Under the pieces are notes generated by a model. The model did not search any database. It was not told where the DNA came from and worked only from the letters and a program-made list of their open reading frames with translations. Positions 1 through 13,079 of a stretch of 64,000 bases of DNA are shown here, in pieces. This DNA is from Gordionus sp. m RMFG-2023 (taxonomy: Eukaryota; Nematomorpha; Gordioida; Chordodea; Parachordodidae): the NCBI RefSeq assembly GCF_954871325.1, contig NC_088775.1, forward strand, positions 23,103,561 to 23,167,560. The letters are read 5' to 3'. Position 1 is the stretch's first letter, and each line of letters opens with the position of its first letter. A program made the position numbers and the translations under genes.

Positions 1-3000
1 ATTCATCATGAAGATCTTAAGTAAGTTTAAGTTGTACATATCAAAAATTATGGGGAAATCTTAGTCTAAGCCTTAATAGTTTTTAAGTATATTTTCTAAA
101 AAAATATTTTATAATTAAATTTGCAATAGTATAGAATAATGGAGTGTAAAGTTTGAAAATTAATTTATAATTTTTTTTAGGGTTCATTTCATGTCTAACT
201 AGCACAATTCGTTGGAAATATCAAATGTCTAAGTGTTAAAATCACTTTTATAAGATTTACTAAGAAACGATTTAATTACAAATTATGAAATATTAAAATA
301 ACGTTTAAAAACATTTATATATATTTTTGGCATGGTGATCCATTTTACTACAGGCTTAGCTTACCCATTAATGGTTAACGGTGCATATATACAACACCAC
401 CTCCTATATATCATTTTTAAACATAGTAGTTTTTATTTTTAAAAATAATAAAAAAGGTTTTTATATAGTTTAGACATTGTACTAAAGCCCGTCCGGGCCG
501 GGCCTAACTTTGCAAATCTCTAATAATAAGTAAGCCTATCAAACGATCTATATAATATTTTTTCCTGATAGTAATGCTGGAAAATCTTATTATTTATGTT
601 TAAAAGTGAAAAAAAGTTTTAAAAAATAATAATTATAACAAAACACGTTATTTTATAAAGGAGAGCCATCTATTTTTGAAAAAAATATTTATTTTTTGAT
701 TTTTTAAATCGTAATAACTAAAAAACCCATGGCTGTCCCAAGTTTAAATTTTTTTTATGAATAGATATAAGGTTAGAGAATAAGAAAATATTAAATTCAA
801 AAAAATTTGGAAAGCGAAACACCTGGAATTTTTATGTATTAAATTTATAACGTAAATAAAAACCGCAACAATATTATTTCAAAAAAATCTTTGATATTTA
901 ATAAAAGGCCTTTAATAGAGTTACAAAATGACATATAACTTATATTTTTGAAATCATTATTTTTTAACTTATCTCAGTTTCAAAAAATCGTATTTTTCGA
1001 AAAAAGGTCATTTTTAGCACTTTTGACCATTGATATCTCTGGAACTATGAGTACTAGGAAGCTAAAATTTTGGATTCGATGCTTTCAAATGATATTCTCT
1101 TAGCATACAAAATTTTATCGAAATTAAAAAGGTCGGGCCGAAAAGTTATCGATTTGGTATGGAATTACCCAGCTATAAACTATTTATAAAGTCGTTCGAG
1201 AGCCGTTATTAATGATGTATTTTTAATTATATGTCTTAAAAAATATATAAAAAAATCGCCAGAATTTTTTTTAGGGAAATCTGGAGAAAGCGTAAAGTAA
1301 TAAATAGCGTGTTTTGGCGTAAATTAAATTAATATATCGGGAGGTCTGACAATCTTACTGAGCTGCTTTTGTAGAATTATTTCCTCATGGCCTAGGTTAA
1401 TCCAAATTTAGAAATAAGGTTGGACTATTTTGATAATTATGTTTTAAAATGTAAAAATAGTCACCTGATTTAAATATATTTTTATTTTCACGCTCACTAA
1501 GAGTTATTTAAAATAATAACAAATTATTAGATATCCAAGTGAGGTAACGTTACACCTTTGAACCCTATTATCTCAGCCAGAATTTCTAACCCTTTTTTTA
1601 AAAAAAAAGCTAGCTCCCATTACTAAGTTAAACGGAACATATTTGCTTTTTACAGTATAAATTTTTTGAAATTTGAATCTGACAAGTAGCCTTCCCTCTC
1701 GCCTAAAACCTTTTTAGGAATACTAAACAAGTGCTCAATAAAAACACTATAGAGAAGTGGGGTATTGAATTTCATGAAAATATTTTTAAATTCCCGATTA
1801 TCATTGATTGAATCTTAAAAATTTTTAAATCATTGTAGGGTTTCTTCATTGTAATTGAGGTATTTTTGTGTTAGTAATTTCTTATTAAATTAATTTCTCT
1901 ATTTCTATCTATGCCTATCCAATTCAATTTGAATGCAGAATGATTTATAAACAGGTGAAATATGCAATAAAGTATTCAAAAATATATCTTTTATTTTTAT
2001 AAATTTATAAACCTTTTGTTAATGCATGTAAGAGACTCTACTAGAGGAGGCACGACTCTAAATCTGCAAAATAATAAGTCTAGAGAGAATTGGAGTTTAA
2101 AAATCTTCACCTTCAAATATAACTTATAATTTATTTATTACCAAGAATAACGGTTATATTAATATTTGTATAAATTTTTTATTTTACATTCCTGAGAATT
2201 AGTGCATATAAGTCATTCGCATAAATTATCAAGATCTTAGTGTTTTTCAAAATATTTTATTTAAGAATACCATAGATTCTTTGTATGAATTCCCTCTTAT
2301 CCCCATTTTATTAATTATATTATTAGCCGTTATTGTGGATATATTTTGTTTATTTCATAAAAACTAACATTTTTGAAATGAGCTTGGATATAATTTTAAA
2401 TCTTATTCTAAAACTTTCTCTGTATCAACGGTGGCCACTAATTTGATATTGAGGCGGGCACAGAGTGAATGTTGTAGCAGAGCTTTCTGCACTGTTAGTC
2501 AGTATATGATCTATATTCACAAGTTCAAATTATATTAACGTTCCACCTCTTTTAGAAGAGATAAATATTTCTTGTAAATTTTATTTCATCCATTTCAATA
2601 TCTTCTGAATCATCTTCCATGATTTTAACTTTTATAATGGCAAGAGTAAAAAAAGTATAAAAATTTAGGTTGACATTCAATATAATTAAATAGTTTCATA
2701 AATTTAAATATATATATATAAATTTTATTGTATTCAACAAATATATCAATTAAAATGATTTTTGAAAAAAAAAATTTATGCTATGAAATTAAAAGGGTAC
2801 ACTCCCCCACTCCATCCCACAAAGGTGCTAGCAGTATAGTTCCAGGTATTTTTAGAAAAATATAGTGGACATAGGTAGTGGTAATAAACAGCTCGATTCA
2901 ACCTGATTTTAAAAATTACTAACTGGTCAATATTTTTCTTGCATAAATATCGAGTTGGTCTTAGAAAAATTGGCTCAAATCGAACCTTTAACACTAGCCT

Positions 3001-6000
3001 CGAGCGCCGAGAAACCCTCTTTAACAACACTTATCTCAGCTAAAATACAAGCTACACTAGTTTAAATTTCTCCTTTGTTATAACATCAACTATCAGGATA
3101 AAAATGGGAGTCTTGGGAAGGCTAGCTATTTTACAGATGACCCCCCTCCCCCCACCAAATACATTGAAATAAAAATTGATCTTGATTAATATAAAATAAT
3201 TACATGTGATAATATTTGTGTTAAATTTTTTATGCTTTAGAGGTTTTGCCTACATTGATTATGAATCATCGGAAGAGGCTGCTAAAGCTCAAAAGTTTAT
3301 GAACGGAGGTATATTTATTTAATTTTAAAATTTATTATGAGCCGCAGGTTATTATTTTTAGAAGGAAATAGACTAATTAGCAGCTTTAAAATATTTAAAA
3401 CCTTAACCCATAACACTTAACCCCCTTCATTGTGGTTTTGGCTGAGGCGAGCTGGGGGTTATAATTTATTTTTTGTCTGGCCTGTCTTTAAAATCCAATA
3501 ATATATGTGAAATTAACCAATAATTATGATAGGTTTATGATTTTCTTAAGCAATAATAACACATAATGTAGGAAAAAGAAATTATTCCAGTGATTCGATC
3601 CACCATCATTAAAATGGACGAAACTTGGCCTGTTAGTTATGTATATGTCGTAATTTTTAAAGGGATCATGACTATCTAGGATCTTCACGGGATTTAAAGG
3701 GATCCCTTTAAAATTTCAATTTTTTAAAGGATAAAGAACTATACGGTATTATCACTGGGGCAGAGATTGACCTCCAGATGAATAAATCTTTTGATTAGCT
3801 ATCGAATGATACCCTATACTAGACAATCTTATATCATAAGGCCAAAAAAACAAAATTGAAAATTAAAAACGCAACGAAACTCGTGGAAAACGCTTTTAAA
3901 ATAAGATTCCTCTTTATCACGATTAAAAAGTGATAATCCCGTATTATCATTCCTTAATTATCAACCCTGTGAAGATCCCGGATAGTCATGATCCCTTTAA
4001 AAATTACGACATATATGTTAAATTTTAGAGCACTAGCTCAACCAGATTCAAAGATATACATCTTTAAAGTCGTTATCGCACAATGCGTGATTTCATAAAA
4101 TCTAGTATTTTAAAAAAATACTTAAGATAGAATTACAAATTATAAATTTTATAGCCCTTAAAATTTTACATTGAAAAATCTTCTTCGATATTTCCTAATG
4201 TAAAATTTTAAGGTATATAGAATGATATATTGAAATAAAACAAGATTTAATGTAATCACACATTTCGCTATTTTGGACTTTGAAGGCGTATGTGGGTCTT
4301 CCGAAAATCTCTTTTTTTGGTTGATTTGACGTTAAATGACCCATTATGAATGAATGATCATTTTAGCAGGTGATTTAATCATTCAAGTTATATGTGCAAA
4401 ATAAAACATTATTTTAACAAAATTCGTCTTAAGAATAATTTTTCTATTAAGCACACTAGTATCTCTAAATTTTGCACTGCTCAGCTCATTTGCCCAGCCC
4501 TAATAAAACAATTTTAGATTTTACCAGCCCTATACAATAGCAAGAATAAAAATTGATTGTAATATTTAAAACATCAAAAAGCTCAAATTAGTTCACATAC
4601 CTTTTTAGAAGTGCATTCAGGTTTGGGTGATAAAATAAATGGTTCAGGTTCATTTTAAATTCCTATTAGAAATCTTTAAATAATTATAATTTTGGTTGAA
4701 ACTGTTATTTCTATCTATTAACTCTTATTACAAGTTGTTTACAATATTTAATTTTATTTAGGACAAATTGACGGTCAAGAGGTTATTGTAGCATTTGTTA
4801 TTCCTATGACCCCCCGCCGATCATCTAAAAGAGAAGAAAAAATGAGAACTGAAAGAGACAAAGAAAAGAAGGAAGATATTAAAGAAAGAAAAGAAGATAT
4901 TAAGGAAAAAAAGGAGGAGAAGGATATTAAAGAAAATAAAGATAAAAAAGAGGTAACAAAAAAGGATAAGAATAGCACAGTAAACAAAGAAAAAACCACC
5001 ACTAAATCAGAACACCCTATTGCCGCAATTAGTAATCTTAATTCTCTTAAGGAATTTGCTGAAAATAAAACTAAAACAAGGGCCAGTGGGGATACCACTT
5101 CACATCATGGCGAAAATCTTGCTAAGGCCACCATTAGCAAAGAATCTGTGGTGACTGTTAAAAAGCAGATTGATGAGAGTGGCACAAAGAAAGAAATGGT
5201 GACTAGCAATCTAGTTAAAAAGTAAAACTTATTATTCTACTTAGCTAAACTCTAAAAAAATTTATAACTATTATTGGTGTTGTATAATTAATGGTGGCCT
5301 GTGTTTTAATCTAATTTTAGTCAACTTACAAATCCTCCAACACCAGGCCTACAAATATAAGTCATGTCTTTTGCTTTAAAAAACTATATATCGTTAATTT
5401 TTTGTGTATTGTTAATTACTAAAATTGTTTTTTATTTTCTAAATATTATCAAATCTAGACCCACTCACCATTCACTAGCTGTTAGTCATAGGCACCCTCA
5501 TCCACCCTCTTCTCAAACTCAGGAGTTTGATAAAAAACCACATCTTACATCTACCTCGGTCAAAAAGATTAAGGATGCTACAATTGCGTCAAATATAAAA
5601 AATGTAAAGGACGATGCTTCAAAGTCTCGCAAGATACCCGTAAATGATATAAATGAAGCCAACAAAAGAAAGAGGGTTGCCTCAAGTTCTTCCAGCTCAG
5701 GGTCTTCTGGTTCGAGCTCTGATACAGAAAGTATAATAATATTAAGTGACATTTAAGATACTACATTCAGAAATCGATCCACATAGATCCATGAAGATTT
5801 GCGATTTTTTTTAGATCGAGTCTTTATATAATTTAGAACAAGTTATTCATCCTGACACATAAAATATTTTTGTTCAAGTTTTTCTGGCTTGGCTTATAAT
5901 TATTTTTTTAAATTGAAAACGGTATATATTTATCTAATTCGAGCTTTATAAAAATGAAAATAATTCCCATCTTACCTTTATCACAAGTTGCTTGGCCAGG

Positions 6001-6259
6001 CTCCAAAAGTATTTTTCCCAAATCACTCCCAAATTTTATGTTGCATCCTCTATTACAAATCCTGCAATATTTAATATATACTTTTATTACAACAGATAGT
6101 TCCTCTACTTCTGGATCAGATAACACTACTTCAGCCTCAGATTCAGAAAAGCCAAATGATAGAAAGAAGAAACAAACTCTAGTGTCTAAAAAGCTAACGA
6201 TTGATATTAATAAAGGCAGGAAAGATGCTACAGGGGGCGGGAGTGCTGGCAAGAGATGA
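1..6259 (+). CDS. RNPS1: RNPS1-like RNA-binding protein, 3' part (5 exons, 5' end outside window)
   Basis: The exons I support are 1-20, 3241-3308, 4762-5221, 5459-5730 and 6096-6259 (stop TGA). All four junctions use GT..AG and the reading phase is kept across each. The first three exons encode the C-terminal half of an RRM: RNP1-like KGFAYIDY, then FMNGG, then GQIDGQEVIVAF. The GGQIDGQE stretch is the hallmark that made me choose RNPS1, the exon-junction and ASAP/PSAP splicing factor, over other SR proteins. After the RRM the tail is unusual: about 150 residues rich in Lys/Glu (KREEKMRTERDKEKKEDIKE and onward) replace the Arg/Ser/Pro-rich tail of animal RNPS1. They are followed by a Ser-run segment (KRVASSSSSSGSSGSSSDTE) and a basic end (SAGKR). 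Exon 3 could instead read to a stop at 5223, or splice to 5321 and stop at 5358, giving shorter isoforms. Introns 1 and 2 are long (3.2 and 1.45 kb) and carry MITEs. The identity of the RRM is firm; the exact 3' exon set is inference from splice phases. Confidence 0.82.
2880..3035. repeat. hAT-MITE end fragments inside RNPS1 intron 1
   Basis: The stretch holds CTTTAACACTAG and, about 30 bp on, CTTTAACAACACTT, both degenerate forms of the hAT terminus TTAACAACACTA. The inner part (ATATCGAGTTGG, AAAAATTGGCTCAAA) closely matches 60620-60691, another end of the same family. No full-length partner end is visible. Confidence 0.5.
3644..4013. mobile_element. MITE with ~45-bp inverted ends, in RNPS1 intron 2
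   Basis: The left end (TATGTCGTAATTTTTAAAGG...) and right end (...CCTTTAAAAATTACGACATA) are near-perfect inverted repeats over about 45 bp, reaching GGATCTTCACGGG on the left and CCTGTGAAGATCC on the right. A TA dinucleotide flanks each side, which would suit a Tc1/mariner-type insertion, but TA is common here so the superfamily is only a guess. No coding sequence inside. Confidence 0.7.
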
Positions 6260-6367
6260 ATAGATGGAGATAGCATCTTTTTATTTTTCGGGGGATCAAA
6301 TATTTTAAATTATTATTATATATTCAATTTAACGTGTAGTTTTTCTTTAATATAATTTAAATTTTCT

Positions 6368-6373
6368 AATAAA
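6368..6373 (+). terminator. AATAAA polyadenylation signal of the RNPS1-like gene
   Basis: AATAAA lies 109 bp after the TGA at 6257-6259. It is the first such hexamer downstream and fits the end of this transcript; another lies near 6457. AATAAA is frequent by chance in DNA this AT-rich. Confidence 0.4.
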
Positions 6374-6399
6374 ATTTCAAGATAGAACATTAGATGCCT

Positions 6400-7200
6400 T
6401 CTTACCTTATTAATTGGAATGGACGAACTTTTTGGATCTCTAAAGGTTAATGCTGAAATAAAGATATGTATCTAATATATTTTATATAGGATCTAAACAT
6501 ATTATTTATAAACTTACTATCTGTTTATGTATCGTTATTTAAATTGTTGTTTCTGACGTGCAAGATCTTGGTACTTTTTCAAACAATTTCTAAAGTAAAA
6601 AAATATATTATGTTTTATTTTAACACCTAGCCACCCTTACATTTAGTATAATAGACTCAACATGATATTATATTAAAAATAATATAATAAATTAAAGCAT
6701 TTAAATTATGTTTCTCCAATTCTAATTATAGCAAATTTTAATAGAAACTTGATAATGAAACAACCTAAAAATTAAAATTTTTAACATGGAGTAACATCTA
6801 GCTAATCTCATTTTTGATATTAAAATAACATTATAGGTAGCGGACTGGTCAGTCCTGCCATACCATCATCAATAAAATATAGGCCCTAGAAGATAAAATA
6901 AATATTTTGACTTGAGATATCCCCAGTTTCATTTAAGAAAAAATTGGCCACCAGCTGGGCCAAACTTTCATTTTTTTTTTCTATTGGGCTTCAGCTGGGC
7001 TCAGGCAGACAAATGCATTATTCACGTCTCTAAGAGGGTATTTGTAATTATTTTAAAAAATAAATAAGAATTTATCATAAAATTATCATATTTAATATTT
7101 ATAATAATGTGCTTCTATCACAAATGATGTTAATAAACAATAAAACATACTGACATGTATAAATGAAAAATATTCTTTATGAATTTCTCGAGGCAATACT
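6400..7200. other. Intergenic, no supported feature
   Basis: Between the end of the RNPS1-like gene and the small ORF at 7201 I see only AT-rich sequence. The single short GC-richer patch (6940-7010, with AGCTGGGC twice) could be a transposon end, but no partner was found. Confidence 0.5.
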
Positions 7201-7392
7201 CTACAAAAATCTAAGCCTTCTATCTAACTGAGAAATCTGGTGTACAATCGACTTAAATTTAAGCTGCAAAATTGGTGAATGAACTAAAGGGGTGAGTATG
7301 AGGATGTATATTGTAATTAGTGGCAAAGTTATATCTTCTGGGGCAGAATTATTAGATATAACGAAATTATCGGTGGCCAACGCCATTTTCAA
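7201..7392 (-). CDS. Unrecognised short ORF, possible first exon
   Basis: The ORF reads MKMALATDNFVISNN... for 63 codons on the minus strand. The second ATG sits in a strong context (AAAATGGCG). The C-terminal half is hydrophobic to basic (PLVHSPILQLKFKSIVHQ...). I recognise no family. It could be the first exon of a gene running left, but I found no convincing donor or following exon before the convergent RNPS1-like gene. A decayed hAT begins within about 20 bp upstream of the ATG and may have replaced the promoter. It may equally be a chance ORF. Confidence 0.25.
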   Translation of the reverse strand: MKMALATDNFVISNNSAPEDITLPLITIYILILTPLVHSPILQLKFKSIVHQISQLDRRLRFL

Positions 7393-7399
7393 AAATCTA

Positions 7400-10054
7400 A
7401 TCGACGGTCAGCAGCCCACCGACTAAAAGGCGCCGTCAACAGAAGTGGCATAAATCGGCGTTGTTATAAATTTTTATAACATATTTGCCTAAATGCTTAA
7501 TTTTTTTAAAAATAAAATATACTACAGATATCTCAGCATATTTTTTAATCTTTATTCAAGAGAAAACTCATCAAGCCAAAATCGATTTCGTAATTTTAAA
7601 ATATCATGTATGAAAATTATTTTATTTAAATTTTCAGGACATAATGATGATCTCCTATAATTCAACGTCAACCAAGCCAAATAATTTTTTTGGTGAAAAA
7701 ATAGGAAGTTCACTCTTTTTTTCTCCAAAAATTTACAACATCTTGTAAATGTCGTTTTCCAAGAAGAATATGGTATACTTGTTCTAAGTCACCTAACATG
7801 GAATCATAATTTGTTGAATGTTTATTTGCCAATTTTGGCAAATAACTTGAATTTAATAATTCATCTTGATCCTCAATAGCTATATTTACAACTTGAATCA
7901 TTCTCTATATTTTTAAGATGTTTTATTATAAATTACTAAGTTGAGCAATTTTGCTCTAATATATACTTTGACACAATTGTCAATTTTATAAATCTTGGAT
8001 CTAAAAGATAAGCCAATACCTAGATAATTTGTCAAATAAAAAAATACTTATATATTATTACTTGCAAATCACAAACCGGAAATGTAGCGTAAGTTTTTTT
8101 TAGCATATTTAACTTCAGTACAATAATTACCACACTATCATTTACTATTAAATGTGTTTTAATTTTACTTTTATAATGTAATGCCAAATTTAACGTAGGC
8201 CCTTTTTGTACTGAAAGAAATTCGACAGTTTCTTTAAATTTTGAAAGAAATACTAATAGTTCTTCTAACAGATCAGATTGATAATTTGAGAAAGATGTTT
8301 CACAATTCTTTTCAAAACATTCTTATTGAATCCTGATATGCTTTCTAGCATAATTAATATACTATGCCAGCATGTTTAGACATTTAATTTTAAGGTTTTC
8401 ATATGCATGGAAATAATGATATTATCATTGGAATTGCCAATTTGAAAACAGATATCTGGGTATGGATTAGTGCTATCATGTCTGATATTAGATCTATTGT
8501 ACCTAGGAATTTTTTTTGATCTGCCTCGAATTCAAATTCAACCTTTGCAATTTTATATTTTGAGCAGTAATAATTTTAATTTTTTTGATGAGAATTTTAA
8601 CAAAAGGTACCATTTTAATACCATCTACTGTAACCAGATTGTGTGAACCATGACCCAGACATAAGTGGTGTTCATATTCACCTCGAACACCCTTTCTAAC
8701 ATTAGGTTCAGCATCTATGACCATTTTTTTAAATGTACCTGTGTGTTTTTGAATTAAAGTAAATCATTTCAAAATTATTTATTTAATGAAGTGTAAATGT
8801 ATTATAGTTTCTTCTTCTATATTGATCTGTACACATATCGAATATAATTAAGCAAAATTTTGGCCCTGAGTTAATTTGTTCTTACACATGTGCTTTCATT
8901 GAGTAAACATCATTAAGTGCAGTACGACTTAGTGTTGTCCTTTCTGGCAAATCAGAATTATAATTGATAACTTGATATTTCTAAAATAAGTATTTTTAAA
9001 TTTATAATAAAAAAATCACTATCACTATATATTTTATTTATATTAGACAACAATCAGGGACAATTTATCAGGAAGAAATAAATTTGTTAAAAATTTATTC
9101 TGAGTTGTAAAGCTACCCATCCAATAATATTTAAAATCATGTCTATGTCTAATCATTGTTGGCATGGCTATGAAATTCAAATAGTAAGCCTTTCTCAGCA
9201 GCCAATGCTACTTCAATAGAATAAAAAAGACATAGAGGTAGATCTTAAAAGGTTCTTGTTTAATAATCATGGGAGTTTTAATTAATGTATAATATTATAA
9301 ATAATATATCATTTTTTTTATATATGTGATACCTTCAAAAAATCTTTCATTCCTATATTATCAATTGATTGAAAAGTTAATAAGTCAGCACAACATAATA
9401 ACACAGTTTCTTGCTAGAAGTTATTTTTAGAGGTTTTACAATTTTTCTGGCATTTTGGTTTGGATATAAAATATTTTTTTAAATCCTACGATTTTGATGA
9501 AGTATCTTCTTTAATATTAGATTCAGAAGTCAAGTGTTATTTTAAACAAATTTCCTGCGCTAATTTTGAAAAAAAAGTTTTAATTTTAGATAATATTTTA
9601 CAAAACATTATTAAAGATTTTAGTATATGAAAAGATAATATTCTAAAAAATATACTATGAAAAGGCTTATTAGAATCATCATCATCTTCAATCGCCTTTT
9701 TAAGCAACAATTACCGTAAAATTTATCAGAATCTATGTAAATTGTTTTATTATCTCTTTAAGTGTAAGAAACCAAAAAACTTCTTCACAAATGATTTTCT
9801 ATTTTTATTATTTACTGTTATAATATTAAATTATTTATAGATTTTTTAAATGTAGATGCATCCATTTTAAAAATATGTAGAAAATAAGAATTTATAACAT
9901 CCAGATTGACATTAAAGAAATTATCACAGTGACAAATGATTAGAATAAAAAGTTATAAATAAGAAAAAAAATTCTAGGCTCGCAGGCGTGATTTTCATAA
10001 ATGGTGGCGTTTTCTGCGTAACCAAAAAAGTCAGAGGCCAGCTCACAGGTCTAG
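7400..10054 (-). mobile_element. Decayed BED-finger hAT transposon (same family as 38920-47008)
   Basis: Minus-strand fragments appear in the right order. About 9560-9420 resembles the N-terminal spacer after a BED finger (LTSESNIKEDTSSKS). 8724-8620 has MVIDAEPNVRKGVRGEYEHH and LCLGHGSHNLVTVDG, matching MVTDAGPYIKKSVRLGEYDH and LCLGNGLHNLVTVDG at 40425-40520. 7901-7710 carries a C-terminal spacer (VVNFWRKKE). 7690-7596 carries a dimerisation tail (RRSSLCPENLNKIIFIHD). The reading frame is broken many times. The right end (CAGCTCACAGGTCTA, near 10054) is a degenerate form of the family terminus CAGCGCACATGTCTA. The left end lies in the GC-rich patch near 7400-7450, and no target duplication remains. 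This copy is clearly older than the one at 39-41 kb. Confidence 0.7.
8503..8724 (-). pseudogene. hAT transposase core fragment
   Basis: This is the longest surviving open piece of the hAT at 7.4-10.05 kb. It begins MVIDAEPNVRKG, the region of hAT transposases around the catalytic-core Asp (usually TDNAxN), followed by the conserved C-x-x-H patch (HHLCLGHGSHNL) and TVDG. It matches the piece at 40425-40520 closely. Catalytic competence is excluded by the fragmentary state. Confidence 0.65.
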
Positions 10055-10199
10055 ATATACATCTAAAAATAATTTTTCAACTTAAACAATAAAATATAAA
10101 CCATATTAGAGTATACTAGACATAGACATTACTCGTTTAAGAAAATATTAAATTATTTTTAAATTTTACTCCTTTATTTTTCAATTTATACACTTTTTT

Positions 10200-11776
10200 T
10201 ATATCATAATTTCTCTTCAACTTGTTCTTTATAAAAAAATTTCTCCTTCCATCTACAACATCCGATCTCCATATCGTACTCCTAATCTCTCTTTCAACAT
10301 CACGATATTTAATCACCTTTGTTTTAATTTTCTTTTACAAAGTTTTTTTAAATTTTTTATTAATTATAAAATTTTTTATTTTATTATTTTCTTCAATTTT
10401 TATTTCATTATTGTTTTTAATAACTATTATTTCTTCAATTGTTATCAAATGATTTATTTCTTCTAATTTATAAGAATTTATTTCTTTTTTAATATTTAAT
10501 TTACACAATTTAAGTTTTTATTATTATGACATTTATAATTTTCATGCTTTTTATTGTAATATGTACCTTCATAATTTTTATTATCTACTTCTCTATTTTC
10601 CTCGATTATATTTACAATTTTATTAAGTATGTTCCCAAAAACTTTTATCCATGTCCTTCCCAGAATTGCAATATTGCCATTTTGGACGCATCTAAATTTT
10701 GAGTTTTGTCTTCTTTATTTTAACGATTCCTAGCAGCTCTATTCTTCTCCCATCATAGCCAGTCAGTTTTGTATCCGATTTATTCAAGACTTTGATTTCT
10801 ATCTTTCTAGCAATATTAATCGGCAATATAGAAAATCGTGACCCGGTATTTATCTGCATCTCTACCGGTATATCGTTAAGGTATATCGTAACTTTGTAAG
10901 CATCATTTGCCCTGTCATCATCCATTCTATTTACGTCAAATCTGTTCTTGTATGACTGATTTTTGTTCTGATTATTATTGTATCTAGGTATGTATCTCGA
11001 TTCGTTCTGATGTCTATAATATCTATAATTATTTTCATTATATTTGTAATTATCATTATTATTATATCTATAGTTATCGTAGTTATAATTATTTTTATTG
11101 TTATTTCTATATCTTGGTTCATAATTATTTGTATGTCTCGAATCTTCATAATTATCGTATCTCGGTTTCCACTGATATCTATGTACGTGAGACTTCATCC
11201 CTTTATCGTGCTCATCGTATTTCATCATCCTTAAATTTTTTACTAAATAATCATCTAATTAATCAATTAATTTTGTTTTATCAATATTGTCTTATTTTAA
11301 ATATTTCAACATTAAAATTTTATTAAATTTTATATTTTAATCATCTCTTACGTTTTTTTAGAATAATATTAAAATCATTTTCCATAATCCTCTTTCGTCT
11401 AGCTTCACCATGTTTCAGTATAATTTGTAGCGTCTTAATTCTCTGCCACCATGATATTTCTAGGAAGGCAGGTGATCAAAAAAAGTAAAATATTTATTTA
11501 ATTTAACATTTTAAATTTATATTACTCTTTTTTACAAAAATATATTACACTTTATATAAATTTTCAATAATGAGTTTTTGTAACTATTCACAAAATAAAA
11601 ATAAGGTTTGTTAAAGTTTTTAAAAGACAATTTGTAAAAGATATTTTGAATATCATATAATATAAAAACCTTTAAAAAATATAAATATAATATGTCATAT
11701 TCAACAATTTCCATACATTTTTAATAAATATTTTTGATTATCACATGATAAAATAATAGTTTATGGGTTATAAACA
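10200..11776 (-). mobile_element. Broken Ty3/gypsy-type LTR element, 5' part only (relic)
   Basis: A relic of the same family as the element at 41593-46797. It holds one LTR (11452-11776, TG..CA), a primer-binding site beginning TGGTGGCAG directly inside it, and an Asn/Tyr/Arg-rich region leading into an aspartic-protease domain (about 10692-11228). Sequence with weaker similarity runs on to about 10200. Most of gag, the RT, RNase H and integrase are absent, and no second LTR is seen. It is broken and much older than its relative. Confidence 0.75.
11452..11776 (-). repeat. 5' LTR of the broken Ty3-type relic
   Basis: It runs TG...CA in element orientation (outer end TGTTTATAAC). It shares the inner motif ATTCACAAAATAA and general layout with the LTRs at 41593 and 46453. 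The primer-binding site rule (TGG directly after the LTR) fixes its inner edge at 11452. Confidence 0.65.
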
Positions 11777-13079
11777 GATGGAGCTATATAATAATAAACA
11801 ATGGGACCAAAGAAGCTATTTTTACATAAAAATACTTTAAAATGAATTCTTTAATATTTTGATCAAAAATTAAAATCAAGTCTGGAGCTGCCTTAATTTT
11901 TATACTGGGGAAAATCTCAAACCAAAATATATACCTTAATCTATATTTTCACTTAGGGACACCATACCAATTCTACAGGCTTATAATATGAGTAGCTATT
12001 GTAATAGTAAAAATAGTGAAAGTCTTATAGTCTCTTATTTAAATTTATGCTTATTTTAAATAATTATTGATGATGGTTTTTTTCATTAAATATTTTTATT
12101 ATTGCAAAATCATTATATTTTACATTTTATAATACAGGTATAATGAGAGCATTTTGTCATTCTGAAGATATATATTGAGAGATTGAAAGTTAATAGGGTT
12201 TCTAAAAAAATTTAAAGGAATGTCTGTAAGTTTAATTTTCTGATTTGTCTTATTTTATTTAGGCTTTTTTAAAAATAATTATAATATATTTTTTATATGC
12301 ATATCTTTATTACAATAAAATGTTTATATCAATATTTTTGTATATTTGTGTCCCATGATAATTGATTAATAAAAATTATTGAGTTGCTTCGTTATTACTT
12401 CTTCATACGCTTATTTCTATATTAGAATCGTTATGTATAAATAGTAGGTAAACGTTACATTGGGCTAAAAATTGAGCTTATTGTAGAACCTTATCACTTT
12501 TTTACTTTTATAAAAAATTATTGAAAATATATTTGTTTAGTATTATTTAGATTTAAAATATGAATAAATCAATTTTTACATTATAGATAAATTATTATAT
12601 ATTTTTTTTTATTATCTATGAGATATTTCTTGAGTCACCATTAGGTTAGATCTTCTTAAATCCTAAATATAAATACTCGGTAATTTATTGAACATGATCT
12701 TGAATAGTCATATATACACTTTTGCATTGCTTTGGTTTTTTAAATATTAAATCTAACAAATGAACGGTGTTAGGAAGTTCTATGTTCTAATTCAGGTCGA
12801 AATATCAAATTCATCAGTTTAAATAAAATTTTTCCATGCCCCAAATTAAAAAAAATTTTTTGTATTATATTATTTTTAAATATTTGTTTAAAAAACATGT
12901 ATGGTTTGTAAATTTATAATCATCATTCATTCATATTTTATCACTTCATGTGTGTTTGTTTATGACATTTTATAGGGGCTTAATCACTAGTTCTTATAAA
13001 ATTGGCCGATTATTTTTGTATGTATTTTTTAGAATTTTGTCTTGATTTTAACTATTATTTATTATTTTTTTAAAAGTAA
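11777..13079. other. AT-rich intergenic, no supported feature
   Basis: Homopolymer runs and short A/T tracts only. I found no ORF with family resemblance, no inverted ends and no tandem array. Confidence 0.5.

Noticed and set aside
4775-5098. Minus-strand ORF rich in Ser/Leu/Phe opposite the RNPS1-like exon
   Set aside because: It is the shadow of the Lys/Glu-rich plus-strand exon (AAA/GAA read backwards as TTT/TTC).
10931-11234. Ile/Thr- or Ile/Val-rich ORFs on both strands
   Set aside because: They are other frames of the simple-sequence linker of the Ty3-type relic.
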